Shown one piece after another: positions 46,553 through 56,400 of a stretch of DNA of 64,000 nucleotides. Source of the stretch: G965279335 sp965279285 (GTDB taxonomy: Bacteria; Pseudomonadota; Gammaproteobacteria; DSM-16500); contig OZ257148.1 in NCBI GenBank assembly GCA_965279285.1, forward strand, positions 2,170,001 through 2,234,000, given 5' to 3'. Position 1 is the first letter of the stretch. Each line of letters begins with the position of its first letter. The translations under genes and the position numbers were made by a program. The notes beneath the pieces were generated by a model, which was not told the origin of the DNA, made no database searches, and saw only the letters and a program-made list of their open reading frames with translations.

Positions 46553-47559
46553 AATAAAACAACTGATATTTTTGTCAACTGTTTCAGTAACCGATCAACA
46601 AATTCTATTTTCACCATCGCATCGACTGGAATGTACCAACATCGCTCATCCGCAATATCAACACATTTAACCGCATCTTTTTCCGTCATAATCACTGGCA
46701 AATCATCAGCAAACTGCAAATCCTGTTGAGTAAAAAGATAGTGATCAACAAACTGATGCTCAATCACTTCAAAGCCTTGCTCACGTAACAAAGCAAAAAA
46801 ACGTTGTGGATTGCCTATAGCTGCCACCGCATGTACACGCTTGGCATTAAATTCTGATAGTGGAATACGCACAGTATCATCTTTAACTGCAACAAGAGTA
46901 TCGCCTTTTAATAACATAGTATTATCTGATGAGCTTTCAACAAAATTCTGCGACACTTGTTTAACAATAAAGTCTGCGCTTTTAATTCGGTCCATTGGTT
47001 CACGCAGCGGGCCAGCGGGTAACAATTGCTGATTACCAAAACCACGCATACCATCAATCATAATAATTTCTATATCCCGCGCTAAACGATAATGTTGCAA
47101 ACCATCATCACTCACAATAATATCAACACTCCCTTTAGAAAGTAATGCTTGCGCTGCAGCAACTCGATCAACACAAACGACTACCGGGCACGCGGTACGC
47201 TTAGATAATAAAACCGCTTCATCGCCCACTTCTTCTACTTTTGAATCTGCTTGCATCCACACAGGAATTAACTGTTTTCTGCCACCCACGCCGCGACTAA
47301 TCACACCAGGCGCATATCCTTTTGCTTGCAATAATTTTACTAGCCAAATAACGAGTGGTGTTTTACCCGTACCACCGACAGTAATATTTCCCACTACAAT
47401 AATCGGAACAGGTAAACGCAAAGATTTTTTTATTCCCTGCTGATATAAAAAACGCCGGATGAAAATCACACTACGAAATAACCAAGAAAACGGCAATAAA
47501 AAATAAACTAAACAAGTTAATGATGGCTGATACCACATTTTTTCAATATATGATCGCAT
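46549..47559 (-). CDS. lpxK: Tetraacyldisaccharide 4'-kinase
   Basis: LpxK phosphorylates the lipid A precursor at the inner membrane. The 336-residue protein has an N-terminal membrane anchor (SLTCLVYFLLPFSWLF), Walker A VGNITVGGTGKTPLVIWLV near residue 55 and IIVSDDGLQHYRLARDIEI near 150. The ATG at 47559 lies 8 bp after the msbA stop; a TTG at 47571 would be the alternative. Its stop codon belongs to repeat R14. The msbA-lpxK pair is the usual lipid A operon. Confidence 0.93.
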   Translation of the reverse strand: MRSYIEKMWYQPSLTCLVYFLLPFSWLFRSVIFIRRFLYQQGIKKSLRLPVPIIVVGNITVGGTGKTPLVIWLVKLLQAKGYAPGVISRGVGGRKQLIPVWMQADSKVEEVGDEAVLLSKRTACPVVVCVDRVAAAQALLSKGSVDIIVSDDGLQHYRLARDIEIIMIDGMRGFGNQQLLPAGPLREPMDRIKSADFIVKQVSQNFVESSSDNTMLLKGDTLVAVKDDTVRIPLSEFNAKRVHAVAAIGNPQRFFALLREQGFEVIEHQFVDHYLFTQQDLQFADDLPVIMTEKDAVKCVDIADERCWYIPVDAMVKIEFVDRLLKQLTKISVVLL

Positions 47560-47567
47560 ACAAACTC

Positions 47568-49343
47568 TCAAGCGGAGACTACATTAGTCACATCTTTAAA
47601 TTGCATTCCATACAATTTAGCATAATAACCTTCGGCACTTAATAATGCCTGATGCGTACCCATCTCAACTATTTTACCTTGATCCATTACAATAATTTTA
47701 TTCGCATGCTCTACTGTCGATAAACGATGCGCAATAACAAGTGTTGTGCGATGACGCATTAACTCATCTAAAGCAGCTTGAATATAACGCTCAGACTCAG
47801 TATCAAGCGCAGAAGTTGCTTCATCTAAAATTAAGATCGGTGCATTTTTTAATAGTGCCCGCGCTATTGCAATACGCTGTCTCTGTCCGCCAGAAAGTAA
47901 TACACCATTTTCGCCAACCAAGGTGTTAAGCCCTAAGGGTAATTGTTCGATAAAATCTAAGGCATAAGCTGCCTCAGCCGCAGCAGAAATTTCTGCCACA
48001 CTCGCTGTATGCAAGCGTCCATAAGCAATATTGTTTGCGATCGTATCATTAAACAAAGTCACATTTTGTGAAACTAAAGCAAACTGATCGCGCAATGAAG
48101 CTAAACGATAATCTAAAATAGATGCGCCATCCAAACGAATATCACCGGTAAAATCAGCATAAAAACGTGGCAATAAACTCACTAAGGTTGATTTCCCACT
48201 GCCTGAACGCCCAACTAAAGCCACAACCTCACCCGGCTCGACAGAAAAATTAATATCATGCAGTACCTGAGTGACATCGTCATAAGAAAAATTAACTTGT
48301 GAAAATTCAATTTTTCCTTGTGCGCGCTTAACAACTAGCGTCCCCAGGTCTTGTTCAAACTTTTCATCTAACATTTCAAAAACAGTCTGCGCACCCGCCA
48401 AACCACGATATAATTTATTTTGCATGGTGGTTAAATCTTTCATCGGCTTAATAATCGCTAACATGGCTGCAATCATCGCAACAAAACCACCGGCATTTAG
48501 TACCGAAGCAGAAATATCAAGTGTTGCTACGTATAATGTCGAAGATAAAGCAACAGCAGCAACTAACTGCACTGTCGACACACTCCATGAACGTGCAATC
48601 ACTACTTTCATTTCATTTTTTAAATTAACTCGCACTGTTTTATCAAATTTTTCTCGTTCATATTCTTGACCACCAAAACCACGTACTACTTTATAGCCTT
48701 CAATATTTTCTTCGGCACAGTGGGTAATTTGCGCAATGGAATCTTGGATATATAAACTTAATCGCCTTACGCGCAAGCTCGTATAACGCATAATGACAAT
48801 CACCATTGGAATTACAATAAAATAAAACAACGATAATTTCCAACTGATCTTAAACATAACAAACAACAAACCCATAATAAAAAATGTCGATTGTACTGCA
48901 GTAGTTAATACATCAGCGCTAGCATTAGCAACTTGATCAACACTATAAAGCATGACAGAAATAATTTGTCCTGAAGTAGACCGATCATAAAAACGGGCAG
49001 GTAAATGTTGTAAATGCGCAAATAAATTTTGTCTTAAACGAGCAATCACATTCCGAGAAACAAAGGCAATACTATAATTTGAAAAGAAACTCGCAACACC
49101 GCGTAACATAAACACACCCAATACTAAAAAAGGTGCGTAGGCTAAAAACGCTTGATCTTTTTTTACCAAACCTTTATTGAGCAATGGTTTTAAGAAATAA
49201 ACAAACCAAGAATCCACTCCGGAATACAACATGCTCGCAATCACCGCGACAATCAATGCCAGCCAATAATGACGAACGTAACCGAACAGTCGTTTATAAA
49301 CCACATAAGCATTAGCAACTTGTTTTTTATCAGTCATATACAT
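47568..49343 (-). CDS. msbA: Lipid A export ATP-binding/permease protein
   Basis: MsbA flips lipid A-core across the inner membrane. The 591-residue half-transporter has a six-helix ABC membrane domain (about 20-310). The nucleotide-binding domain follows, with Walker A VALVGRSGSGKSTLVSLLPR near 380, signature LLSGGQRQRIAIARALL near 480 and Walker B ILILDEATSALD near 502. It leads the msbA-lpxK unit. The start has no strong Shine-Dalgarno (ATG 49343, or 49337). Confidence 0.94.
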   Translation of the reverse strand: MYMTDKKQVANAYVVYKRLFGYVRHYWLALIVAVIASMLYSGVDSWFVYFLKPLLNKGLVKKDQAFLAYAPFLVLGVFMLRGVASFFSNYSIAFVSRNVIARLRQNLFAHLQHLPARFYDRSTSGQIISVMLYSVDQVANASADVLTTAVQSTFFIMGLLFVMFKISWKLSLFYFIVIPMVIVIMRYTSLRVRRLSLYIQDSIAQITHCAEENIEGYKVVRGFGGQEYEREKFDKTVRVNLKNEMKVVIARSWSVSTVQLVAAVALSSTLYVATLDISASVLNAGGFVAMIAAMLAIIKPMKDLTTMQNKLYRGLAGAQTVFEMLDEKFEQDLGTLVVKRAQGKIEFSQVNFSYDDVTQVLHDINFSVEPGEVVALVGRSGSGKSTLVSLLPRFYADFTGDIRLDGASILDYRLASLRDQFALVSQNVTLFNDTIANNIAYGRLHTASVAEISAAAEAAYALDFIEQLPLGLNTLVGENGVLLSGGQRQRIAIARALLKNAPILILDEATSALDTESERYIQAALDELMRHRTTLVIAHRLSTVEHANKIIVMDQGKIVEMGTHQALLSAEGYYAKLYGMQFKDVTNVVSA

Positions 49344-49392
49344 AAATTTTGTTAGTTGAAGGCTCGATATCCTAACATAAAAGCACCCCGAA

Positions 49393-49545
49393 GTAACTAC
49401 TCAGCGATGAGGCCGCGTGTGAGTGCAACGTATTAAAATACCGCTCCAAGCGAAACATCCCTGTTTTAGGCTTGCCATCCATGGCAAGCAAGTCGCTTTA
49501 TTTTAAACGTTGCACTCACACGCGGCCTCATCACTGAGTAGTTAC
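49393..49545. repeat. Family B hairpin element (R15)
   Basis: Ends GTAACTACTCAGCGATGAGG and CCTCATCACTGAGTAGTTAC. Arm CCGCGTGTGAGTGCAACG is mirrored on the right around the conserved core. It lies upstream of msbA. Confidence 0.92.
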
Positions 49546-49593
49546 GCAAATAATCAGGGCTTTCATAACAATCGCAGCTATGACATAATTTTT

Positions 49594-49696
49594 GTAATAA
49601 TTCAGTAGCCAAGGCTGGTGGGCACGCTGCGCTTTGCCCACCCTACAAAAAATTATAAAATGTAGGGTGGGCAAAGCGCAGCGTGCCCACCAAACT
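49594..49696. repeat. Family A element (R16), right end truncated
   Basis: GTAATAATTCAGTAGCC start, two inverted REP-like arms, then the copy stops after CCACCAAAC, like R7. The dapE start is 25 bp further on. Confidence 0.88.
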
Positions 49697-49720
49697 TCTT
49701 TTATTTTCAGGGTAATTATC

Positions 49721-50878
49721 ATGTCAACAGCTTTAGAGCTCACCCAACAATTAATTCGCTGCCCTTCTCTCACACCGGATGACGCAGGCTGCCAAATATT
49801 AATTGCTGAACGCTTAAAAAAAGCGGGATTTACCATTGAAACCATGCGTTTTGCTGATGTTGATAATTTGTGGGCGCGCTATGGCACCCACGGCCCTTTA
49901 TTAGTTTTTGCGGGACATACTGACGTTGTACCAACGGGTCCACTTTCAGCTTGGCTTTCTGATCCTTTTACACCAACAATTCGTGATGAATTTTTATATG
50001 GTCGCGGTGCCGCAGATATGAAAAGTGGTTTAGCCGCTATGATTATTGCAGCAGAAAATTTCATTCAACAATACCCTGATTTTCCGGGCTCTATCGCTTT
50101 TTTAATTACCAGTGATGAAGAAGGCATTAGCATTAACGGCACAAAAAAAGTGATTGAAACACTTGTCGATAGAAATGAAAAAATTGATTATTGCATCATA
50201 GGCGAAGCAACCAGCGAAAAAAACATTGGCGATCAAATTCGCGTAGGACGACGAGGCTCACTCAGTGGAAAATTAAATATTATCGGCAAACAAGGCCATA
50301 TTGCCTTTCCACAACTCGCTAACAACCCTATTCATGCTGCTGCTCACGCTCTATATGAGCTTACTACGATAACCTGGGATAAAGGCAATGAATTTTTTCC
50401 TGCAACTAGTTTTCAAATTTCAAATATTCATGCAGGAACAGGGGCATCCAATGTCATTCCTGGAAACTTAGAAATTAGCTTTAATTTTCGTTATTCCACT
50501 GCAGTTACCGCTGAAGAATTACAACAAAAAGTAACACAATTGCTTGAAAAACATCAATTAACATTTGATTTACAATGGGACCACTCTGCTCAGCCTTTTT
50601 TAACTCGACACGGCTCACTCATTACCGCAACACAAGCGAGCATTCAAACACTGTTTGGCTTAAATACTGTATTATCAACCGGTGGCGGCACTTCTGATGG
50701 TCGTTTTATCGCGCCAGCCGAAGCTGAAGTCATAGAATTAGGGCCGTGCAATGCCAGTGTTCATCAAATCAATGAACATGTCCGTATTGCAGATTTAGAT
50801 AAATTAGTCTTATTGTACCAAGCAATAACAAAGAAATTATTTAAACTCTCTGTTGCACTTCCCCCCGATCTCGTTTAA
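49721..50878 (+). CDS. dapE: Succinyl-diaminopimelate desuccinylase
   Basis: DapE is a zinc M20-family hydrolase making LL-diaminopimelate for lysine and peptidoglycan. The 385-residue protein has FAGHTDVVPTGPLSAWLSDP near residue 65, YGRGAADMKSGLAAM near 93 and ITSDEEGISINGTKKV near 130. The long frame from 49634 opens inside repeat R16 and is rejected in favour of ATG 49721, which gives the family N-terminus (TALELTQQLIRCPSLTPDDA). Confidence 0.95.
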   Translation: MSTALELTQQLIRCPSLTPDDAGCQILIAERLKKAGFTIETMRFADVDNLWARYGTHGPLLVFAGHTDVVPTGPLSAWLSDPFTPTIRDEFLYGRGAADMKSGLAAMIIAAENFIQQYPDFPGSIAFLITSDEEGISINGTKKVIETLVDRNEKIDYCIIGEATSEKNIGDQIRVGRRGSLSGKLNIIGKQGHIAFPQLANNPIHAAAHALYELTTITWDKGNEFFPATSFQISNIHAGTGASNVIPGNLEISFNFRYSTAVTAEELQQKVTQLLEKHQLTFDLQWDHSAQPFLTRHGSLITATQASIQTLFGLNTVLSTGGGTSDGRFIAPAEAEVIELGPCNASVHQINEHVRIADLDKLVLLYQAITKKLFKLSVALPPDLV

Positions 50879-50902
50879 CCTTACGCACCAATGAAATACG
50901 TG

Positions 50903-50994
50903 GGAGAGATGGCCGAGCGGTCGAAGGCGCACGCCTGGAAAGTGTGTGTACGTCTAACGACGTACCGAGGGTTCGAATCCCTCTCTCTCCGCCA
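50903..50994 (+). tRNA. tRNA-Ser (anticodon GGA)
   Basis: Acceptor GGAGAGA pairs with TCTCTCC, and CCA is encoded (50992-50994). The anticodon arm CACGC-CTGGAAA-GTGTG gives GGA, reading UCC/UCU. A long variable arm (ACGTCTAACGACGT) is typical of serine tRNAs, and GGTTCGAATCC is the T arm. Confidence 0.96.
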
Positions 50995-51009
50995 GTTTGA
51001 CCTTTTTAT

Positions 51010-51121
51010 GGTAGTGAATATCGGTCCTTTCGCAATGATATGTCGCGAACCCCGCCAGATCCGGAAGGAAGCAACGGTAGTGACAAATTCATGTGCCGAA
51101 ATGTGGCTGATATTTGCTGCC
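51010..51121 (+). ncRNA. ffs: Signal recognition particle RNA (4.5S)
   Basis: The conserved SRP apical motif GATCCGGAAGGAAGCAAC (51058-51075) binds Ffh and lies in a symmetric stem. The ends GGTAGTGAATATCGG and CTGATATTTGCTGCC pair to form the basal helix. The length of about 112 nt equals the bacterial 4.5S type. It starts 15 bp after tRNA-Ser, and ATTTTTA follows. Confidence 0.93.
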
Positions 51122-51158
51122 TCCATTTTTAAAGCACACCATAGCGGAGTGTTGAATC

Positions 51159-51857
51159 ATGAAACCATCTCTCATCGCCGAACCTTATGCTCATTATATT
51201 GCTGATATTTTAATGAAATTTGAAAATGGCAAACCATTGACTAATGATCAACTTAATTTCTTAATTAGCCACGAAAAAACCTTAAGTAATTATGCTCTAG
51301 ATTTAGTAATAAAATATTATTTAACTGCACATCAAAAAACACCTGACAAATCATTATCATTTACGATTCCTCAAGAAGAAATCGACCGGGAAAATGTTAT
51401 CTCTATTCGAGATGCGGTGCAAAACTTATTAAGCCGTAACTTAACTCATATCGACTTAAAAATGACGTTTACCCAATTTTTACAATTTAAAAAAGTTGGC
51501 TTACATGAACTTGTTTACTGGCATGGACCACAATTTCTTTCTCGCACTTTTCCTTATCTGCGCGCTTTACCAAAAATAGTTTATGTACAGTGGGGAAAAT
51601 TATTTGGCGTAATCAATCTTTTCAATCCTGAAGGAAAAGTAATTTTAAATGGCGATGTATTAATGTATTTTGAGGAACGCAACGAGCGCAGCTTAACTAA
51701 ATGTATTCTTGATTATAGCGATACACACAAAATTGAATACCGACTAGCAAACACTCCGACACCTGTTGATGCGCCTGAACCCATCCTAATCAATGCCCCC
51801 CTTCATTTAACACCCAATCTTAGCCATAAACTTTATGAAATTCTACCCACTGATTAA
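51159..51857 (+). CDS. Hypothetical protein (232 aa)
   Basis: The sequence is not recognised. It looks like a compact soluble protein: helical in the first 75 residues, mixed in the middle (VYWHGPQFLSRTFPYLRALP near residue 130), with a Pro-rich end. No signal peptide, transmembrane segment or metal motif is visible. GGAG precedes the ATG. It is convergent with lspA. Confidence 0.7.
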   Translation: MKPSLIAEPYAHYIADILMKFENGKPLTNDQLNFLISHEKTLSNYALDLVIKYYLTAHQKTPDKSLSFTIPQEEIDRENVISIRDAVQNLLSRNLTHIDLKMTFTQFLQFKKVGLHELVYWHGPQFLSRTFPYLRALPKIVYVQWGKLFGVINLFNPEGKVILNGDVLMYFEERNERSLTKCILDYSDTHKIEYRLANTPTPVDAPEPILINAPLHLTPNLSHKLYEILPTD

Positions 51858-51879
51858 GATAGTCATCATCACCAATGAA

Positions 51880-52365
51880 TTATTTTTTATTAAAAAACAA
51901 CGCATCGCAAAACAACATCACAGCCCCAATACAAATAGCAGAGTCTGCGACATTAAACACCGGCCAATGCAAAGAAGAAATATAAAAATCGAGGAAATCA
52001 ACAACATGCCCATAACTAAAACGATCCCAAAGATTACCTAATGCGCCGCCTACAACGAAGGCTAACGCTATACCCAACCATCTTTGCTGCGCAGACAAGC
52101 GATACATCCAAATTAAAATAATAATACTTACAATAATAGCGACGATACCAAATAACCAAATTTGCCAACCCGATGCTTTATCTAAAAAACTAAATGCGGA
52201 ACCAGTGTTATATTGCAAGGTTAAATTAAAATTTGACCTGACCGGTAAAGGCATAAATTCAGTTAAATGTTTAAGAGCCCATAATTTACTAACGCGATCA
52301 AGAATAACAACCAAAATAGAAATCCAAATCCATTTAAGACCGGTTGAAAATAACTTAGCTATCAT
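51880..52365 (-). CDS. lspA: Lipoprotein signal peptidase
   Basis: LspA (signal peptidase II) cleaves prolipoproteins in the inner membrane. The 161-residue protein has four membrane helices and the aspartyl-protease motifs GNLWDRFSYGHVVDFLDFY near residue 110 and FNVADSAICIGA near 137, after NTGSAFSFL near 54. ribF-ileS-lspA is the standard gammaproteobacterial order. Element R17 separates it from ileS. Confidence 0.95.
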   Translation of the reverse strand: MIAKLFSTGLKWIWISILVVILDRVSKLWALKHLTEFMPLPVRSNFNLTLQYNTGSAFSFLDKASGWQIWLFGIVAIIVSIIILIWMYRLSAQQRWLGIALAFVVGGALGNLWDRFSYGHVVDFLDFYISSLHWPVFNVADSAICIGAVMLFCDALFFNKK

Positions 52366-52387
52366 GTTGATGATCCTTATTTATATC

Positions 52388-52524
52388 TATTCAATACTCA
52401 AGAGTTTGGTGGGCACGCTGCGCTTTGCCCACCCTACAAAAGCTTGTCATGCCAGCGTGCTTCCAGCTGGCATCGCATCTAGGAAAGCGCAGCGTGCCCA
52501 CCAAGCTCTGGCTGTTAAATAGCT
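52388..52524. repeat. Family A element (R17) with nested family C hairpin, partly eroded
   Basis: The left REP-like arm is complete. The right arm has lost its GTAGGGTGGG part and begins with AAAGCGCAGCG. A family C hairpin (52446-52474) occupies the loop. Outer ends CTATTCAATACTC and GCTGTTAAATAGC are diverged. It ends 6 bp before the ileS stop. Confidence 0.85.
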
Positions 52525-52529
52525 GCTAT

Positions 52530-55340
52530 TTAAGCAAACTTCCGCACCTCACCCTCACCATCGACATTAACAACACAACGCCCACAAAGTGTTGGGTGCG
52601 CTACATTTCTGCCAATATCCTCCATTCGATGCCAACAACGCTCACACTTTTGATATGTCACTGGCGTCACAACTAAAGATAATTCTGGCACTTCTGTTGC
52701 AATCACTTCCGGCATAGGTGAGTTTAGTAAATGCACTTTTGTCTCTGACGTAATTAAGACAAAACGTAATTCATTTTCTAATGCATCTAATTGCGTTTTT
52801 AATTCTGCTTCGCAATAAAGATCAACCGCAGCCTCTAATGCCGAACCTAATTTTCCTGCATTACGTTGCGCTTCAATTTCTTTATTAACTGCATCGCGCA
52901 CCTGACGTAATTTTTCCCAATACACAGAATTCATTAATTCTTTTTCTGCTAGCTTCGGTAAATCTTGATACCACGTATTTAAGAATACTGATTCATTACG
53001 TTTCCCGGGAATATATTGCCAAATTTCTTCTGCTGTAAAACTTAAAATCGGCGCCATCCAACGCACCAAGGCTTCAATAATATGATACATTGCGGTTTGT
53101 GCTGAACGCCGCGCCAAGCTGTTTGTTTGCACGGTGTATTGACGATCTTTAATAATGTCCAAATAAAAACTTCCCATATCAATCGAGCAAAACTGATGAA
53201 TTTTCCGATAAATTGCATGGAATTGATAAGTTTCATAAGCATGGATAATTTCATCTTGTGTCCGTCTTGCTTGGTCCACGGCCCAACGATCTAGTGCTAA
53301 CATTTTTTTCTCTTTCACTAAATCTTTATCAGGATCAAAGCCATCAAGATTAGCCAAGAAAAAACGCGCTGTATTGCGTAATCGACGATATGTTTCAGAA
53401 GTACGTAATAAAATTTCATCTGAAACATTAATTTCTGTTCGATAATCAATGGAAGCAACCCATAAACGCAACACATCGGCGCCTAATGATTGGATGACTT
53501 TTTCTGGTAACATGACATTACCCAAGGACTTCGACATTTTTCGTCCTTGACCATCAACAACATAACCATGAGTCAACACTGTTTTATAAGGCTCATGATT
53601 ATTCATCGCTAATGAAGCAAGCAATGATGATTGAAACCAACCGCGATGTTGATCTGAACCTTCTAAATATAAATCTGCTGGAAAACCTAGCTGTGGATTT
53701 TGACGCAATACACATTCATTGGTAACACCCGAATCAAACCACACATCCAAGATATCTAAACATTTTTTATAATTTTCTGCGTCAGAACCTAAAAGAGTCG
53801 CAGGATCCAAACCATACCAGGCATCAACACCGGTTTTTTCTACCGCTGCGGCAACTTTTTCTAGTAAATGAATACTATCAGGATGTGGTTCACCTGTTTC
53901 TTTATGCATGAATAAAGCAATCGGCACTCCCCATGTACGTTGGCGTGACACACACCAATCAGGACGCTTTTCGATCATCGAATAAATTCGATTTAAACCC
54001 CAATCAGGAATCCATGCTACTTGCTTAATCGCTGTTAAAGCAGCCGTACGTAACCCATTTTTATCTAAACTAATAAACCATTGTGGTGTTGCTCGAAAAA
54101 TTAATGGTGTTTTATGACGCCAGCAATGAGGATAACTATGTGAAATTTTTTCTATACTTAATAAATTATTATTCGCTTTTAATGTTTCTATCAGCACATC
54201 ATGCACTTTATTAACATGCATACCGGCAAACAAAGGCGTTGTCGAAATATAACAACCATCATCACCGACGGGATTTTCAACCGGTAAATGATATTTTTTG
54301 CCAATGACAAAATCATCTTCACCGTGCGCAGGTGCGGTATGTACAGCACCGGTACCTGCTTCTGTTGTCACATGCTCACCACAAACAACAGGGACGCACC
54401 GATCAAACAAAGGATGTTTTAAAATCACGTTTTCTAATTTTTCACCTAACACTGTACCTAACACAGAGTATTTTTTAATTCCATAACGTTCCATTACACT
54501 GCTTAACATATCATGTGCAATCAATAATCGTTCTGTCGGCGTTTGCACTAATGCATATTCCAATAATGCATTAAGTGCAACCGCTTGGTTTGCTGGCAGA
54601 GTCCATGCTGTCGTTGTCCAAATTGGAATTGATATAACTCCCTCTCCAACGACTTCCGATGAAAAATGTGATAATAGATTTTTTTCATCGACTACTTGAA
54701 ATCGCACATCAATGGCAAAGGAAGTTTTATCCGCATATTCAACTTCTGCTTCTGCTAATGCTGAGCTGCAATCTAAACACCAATAAACTGGCTTATAACC
54801 TTTTTGTAAATGACCATTTTTTAATATTTTCGCTAAGCTACGTATCGTATTAGCTTCATACGTAAAATCCATCGTGAGATAAGGATGCTCCCAATCACTC
54901 ACCACACCTAAACGTTTAAATTCTTCTCGTTGAATATCAATAAAACCCGCTGCATAGTCTCGGCAAGCTTTACGAAACTCTGGCACACTGACTTTATGTC
55001 CTGGTTTCCCCAATTTTTTTTCTACATTTAACTCTATCGGTAAGCCATGACAATCCCAGCCTGGAACATAAGGAGCATCATAACCACTGATGGTTTTTGA
55101 TTTCAAAACAATGTCTTTTAATACTTTATTAACTGCTGTTCCCATATGAATATGACCATTTGCATAAGGAGGGCCATCATGCAAAATAAAACGTTTTCGT
55201 TTCTTGCCTAATTCACGTAATTTTCCATATAAATTTAAGGTCTGCCATTTTTTTAAAATTTCTAACTCACGCAGCGACAGATTTGCTTTCATCGGAAAAT
55301 CTGTTTTTGGTAAATTCAATGTGGATTTATAATCACTCAT
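52530..55340 (-). CDS. ileS: Isoleucyl-tRNA synthetase
   Basis: IleS charges tRNA-Ile. The 936-residue bacterial-type class I enzyme has the HIGH-type motif GPPYANGHIHMGTAVN near residue 56, an editing domain (about 195-395, including TTTAWTLPANQAVAL), KMSKS as GRKMSKSLGN near 605, and a C-terminal zinc finger (CERCWHR..CGRC, near 895-920). It starts one base after the ribF stop, so the two are coupled. Confidence 0.96.
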   Translation of the reverse strand: MSDYKSTLNLPKTDFPMKANLSLRELEILKKWQTLNLYGKLRELGKKRKRFILHDGPPYANGHIHMGTAVNKVLKDIVLKSKTISGYDAPYVPGWDCHGLPIELNVEKKLGKPGHKVSVPEFRKACRDYAAGFIDIQREEFKRLGVVSDWEHPYLTMDFTYEANTIRSLAKILKNGHLQKGYKPVYWCLDCSSALAEAEVEYADKTSFAIDVRFQVVDEKNLLSHFSSEVVGEGVISIPIWTTTAWTLPANQAVALNALLEYALVQTPTERLLIAHDMLSSVMERYGIKKYSVLGTVLGEKLENVILKHPLFDRCVPVVCGEHVTTEAGTGAVHTAPAHGEDDFVIGKKYHLPVENPVGDDGCYISTTPLFAGMHVNKVHDVLIETLKANNNLLSIEKISHSYPHCWRHKTPLIFRATPQWFISLDKNGLRTAALTAIKQVAWIPDWGLNRIYSMIEKRPDWCVSRQRTWGVPIALFMHKETGEPHPDSIHLLEKVAAAVEKTGVDAWYGLDPATLLGSDAENYKKCLDILDVWFDSGVTNECVLRQNPQLGFPADLYLEGSDQHRGWFQSSLLASLAMNNHEPYKTVLTHGYVVDGQGRKMSKSLGNVMLPEKVIQSLGADVLRLWVASIDYRTEINVSDEILLRTSETYRRLRNTARFFLANLDGFDPDKDLVKEKKMLALDRWAVDQARRTQDEIIHAYETYQFHAIYRKIHQFCSIDMGSFYLDIIKDRQYTVQTNSLARRSAQTAMYHIIEALVRWMAPILSFTAEEIWQYIPGKRNESVFLNTWYQDLPKLAEKELMNSVYWEKLRQVRDAVNKEIEAQRNAGKLGSALEAAVDLYCEAELKTQLDALENELRFVLITSETKVHLLNSPMPEVIATEVPELSLVVTPVTYQKCERCWHRMEDIGRNVAHPTLCGRCVVNVDGEGEVRKFA

Positions 55341-55341
55341 C

Positions 55342-56283
55342 TTAACCCTCTCTTTTCTTCACAAAATAATTTCGCGCTTGTTCTACATCATGCTGAATTT
55401 GTTGCTGCAATAATTCAAGCGTAGAAAAACACGCTTGATCACGTATTTTTTCCAAAAATTCAACTTTGACATGCTGGCCATAAATGTCACGATTAAAATC
55501 AAATAGATAAACTTCAAGTATATCTTCGGTACCATTCACCGTAGGACGATTACCAACACTAGCCACTCCCAGCAACGGCCCAGCGTCGATTCCAAACAAA
55601 CGTACTGCATACACTCCTTTTACGGGAGTCACTAAACGATGTAAATAAATATTTGCGGTGGGAAATCCTAACACCCTACCCAATTTATCGCCGTGCACAA
55701 CACGACCTTGCATACTATAAGGATGACCCAATAATTTCATCGCTAAACATAAATCCGACTGTTCTAACGCCGTGCGAATTTGTGTACTGCTAACACGCAC
55801 ACCATCAACTAAAAAGCTCCCCATTTTTTCTACAGTATAGCCATAGCGCTGACTTAATTCTTGTAAAAAAGCAAAGTCCCCTTGGCGATCATGACCAAAA
55901 TGAAAATCATCGCCTACGATTAAATGCTTTACCGCTAATTTTTGGTATAAAATTTGCTCAACAAACTCTTTTGCGCTTAAGCTGGCCAGCTTTTTATCAA
56001 AACGCACTAAAAATACTTGATCCATACAGTAATGAATAAATTCACTCATTTGTTCACGCCATCGCGTTAACCTTGGCATTGAGTTATTCGGACTAAAAAA
56101 TTCTTTCGGCAAGGGATCAAAAGTCATTACTGCAGCAGAAAGGCCTAATTCTATAGCTTTTTTTTTCACTTGTGCCAATAATGCTTGATGACCCAGATGC
56201 ACGCCATCAAAATTGCCTATCGTTAGCACACACCCTTGTTGGTGCGGCTTGAGATGATATAATCCCCGTATAAGCTCTGTCAT
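55342..56283 (-). CDS. ribF: Bifunctional riboflavin kinase / FAD synthetase
   Basis: RibF makes FMN and then FAD. The 313-residue protein has the adenylyltransferase motif TIGNFDGVHLGHQALL near residue 21 and VGDDFHFGHDRQGDF near 122 in its N-terminal half. A riboflavin-kinase barrel follows (GRVVHGDKLGRVLGFPTANI near 190). First gene of ribF-ileS-lspA. Confidence 0.95.
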   Translation of the reverse strand: MTELIRGLYHLKPHQQGCVLTIGNFDGVHLGHQALLAQVKKKAIELGLSAAVMTFDPLPKEFFSPNNSMPRLTRWREQMSEFIHYCMDQVFLVRFDKKLASLSAKEFVEQILYQKLAVKHLIVGDDFHFGHDRQGDFAFLQELSQRYGYTVEKMGSFLVDGVRVSSTQIRTALEQSDLCLAMKLLGHPYSMQGRVVHGDKLGRVLGFPTANIYLHRLVTPVKGVYAVRLFGIDAGPLLGVASVGNRPTVNGTEDILEVYLFDFNRDIYGQHVKVEFLEKIRDQACFSTLELLQQQIQHDVEQARNYFVKKREG

Positions 56284-56400
56284 TAAATAATTTTTCCAAT
56301 AAAATCATGGATAAAAAGAATAAATGCAGTATACGCATATTTTCAAGAGAACAACATATGTGTTACATTAAGTATATTAGTTAAAATAACGAGAATCATT

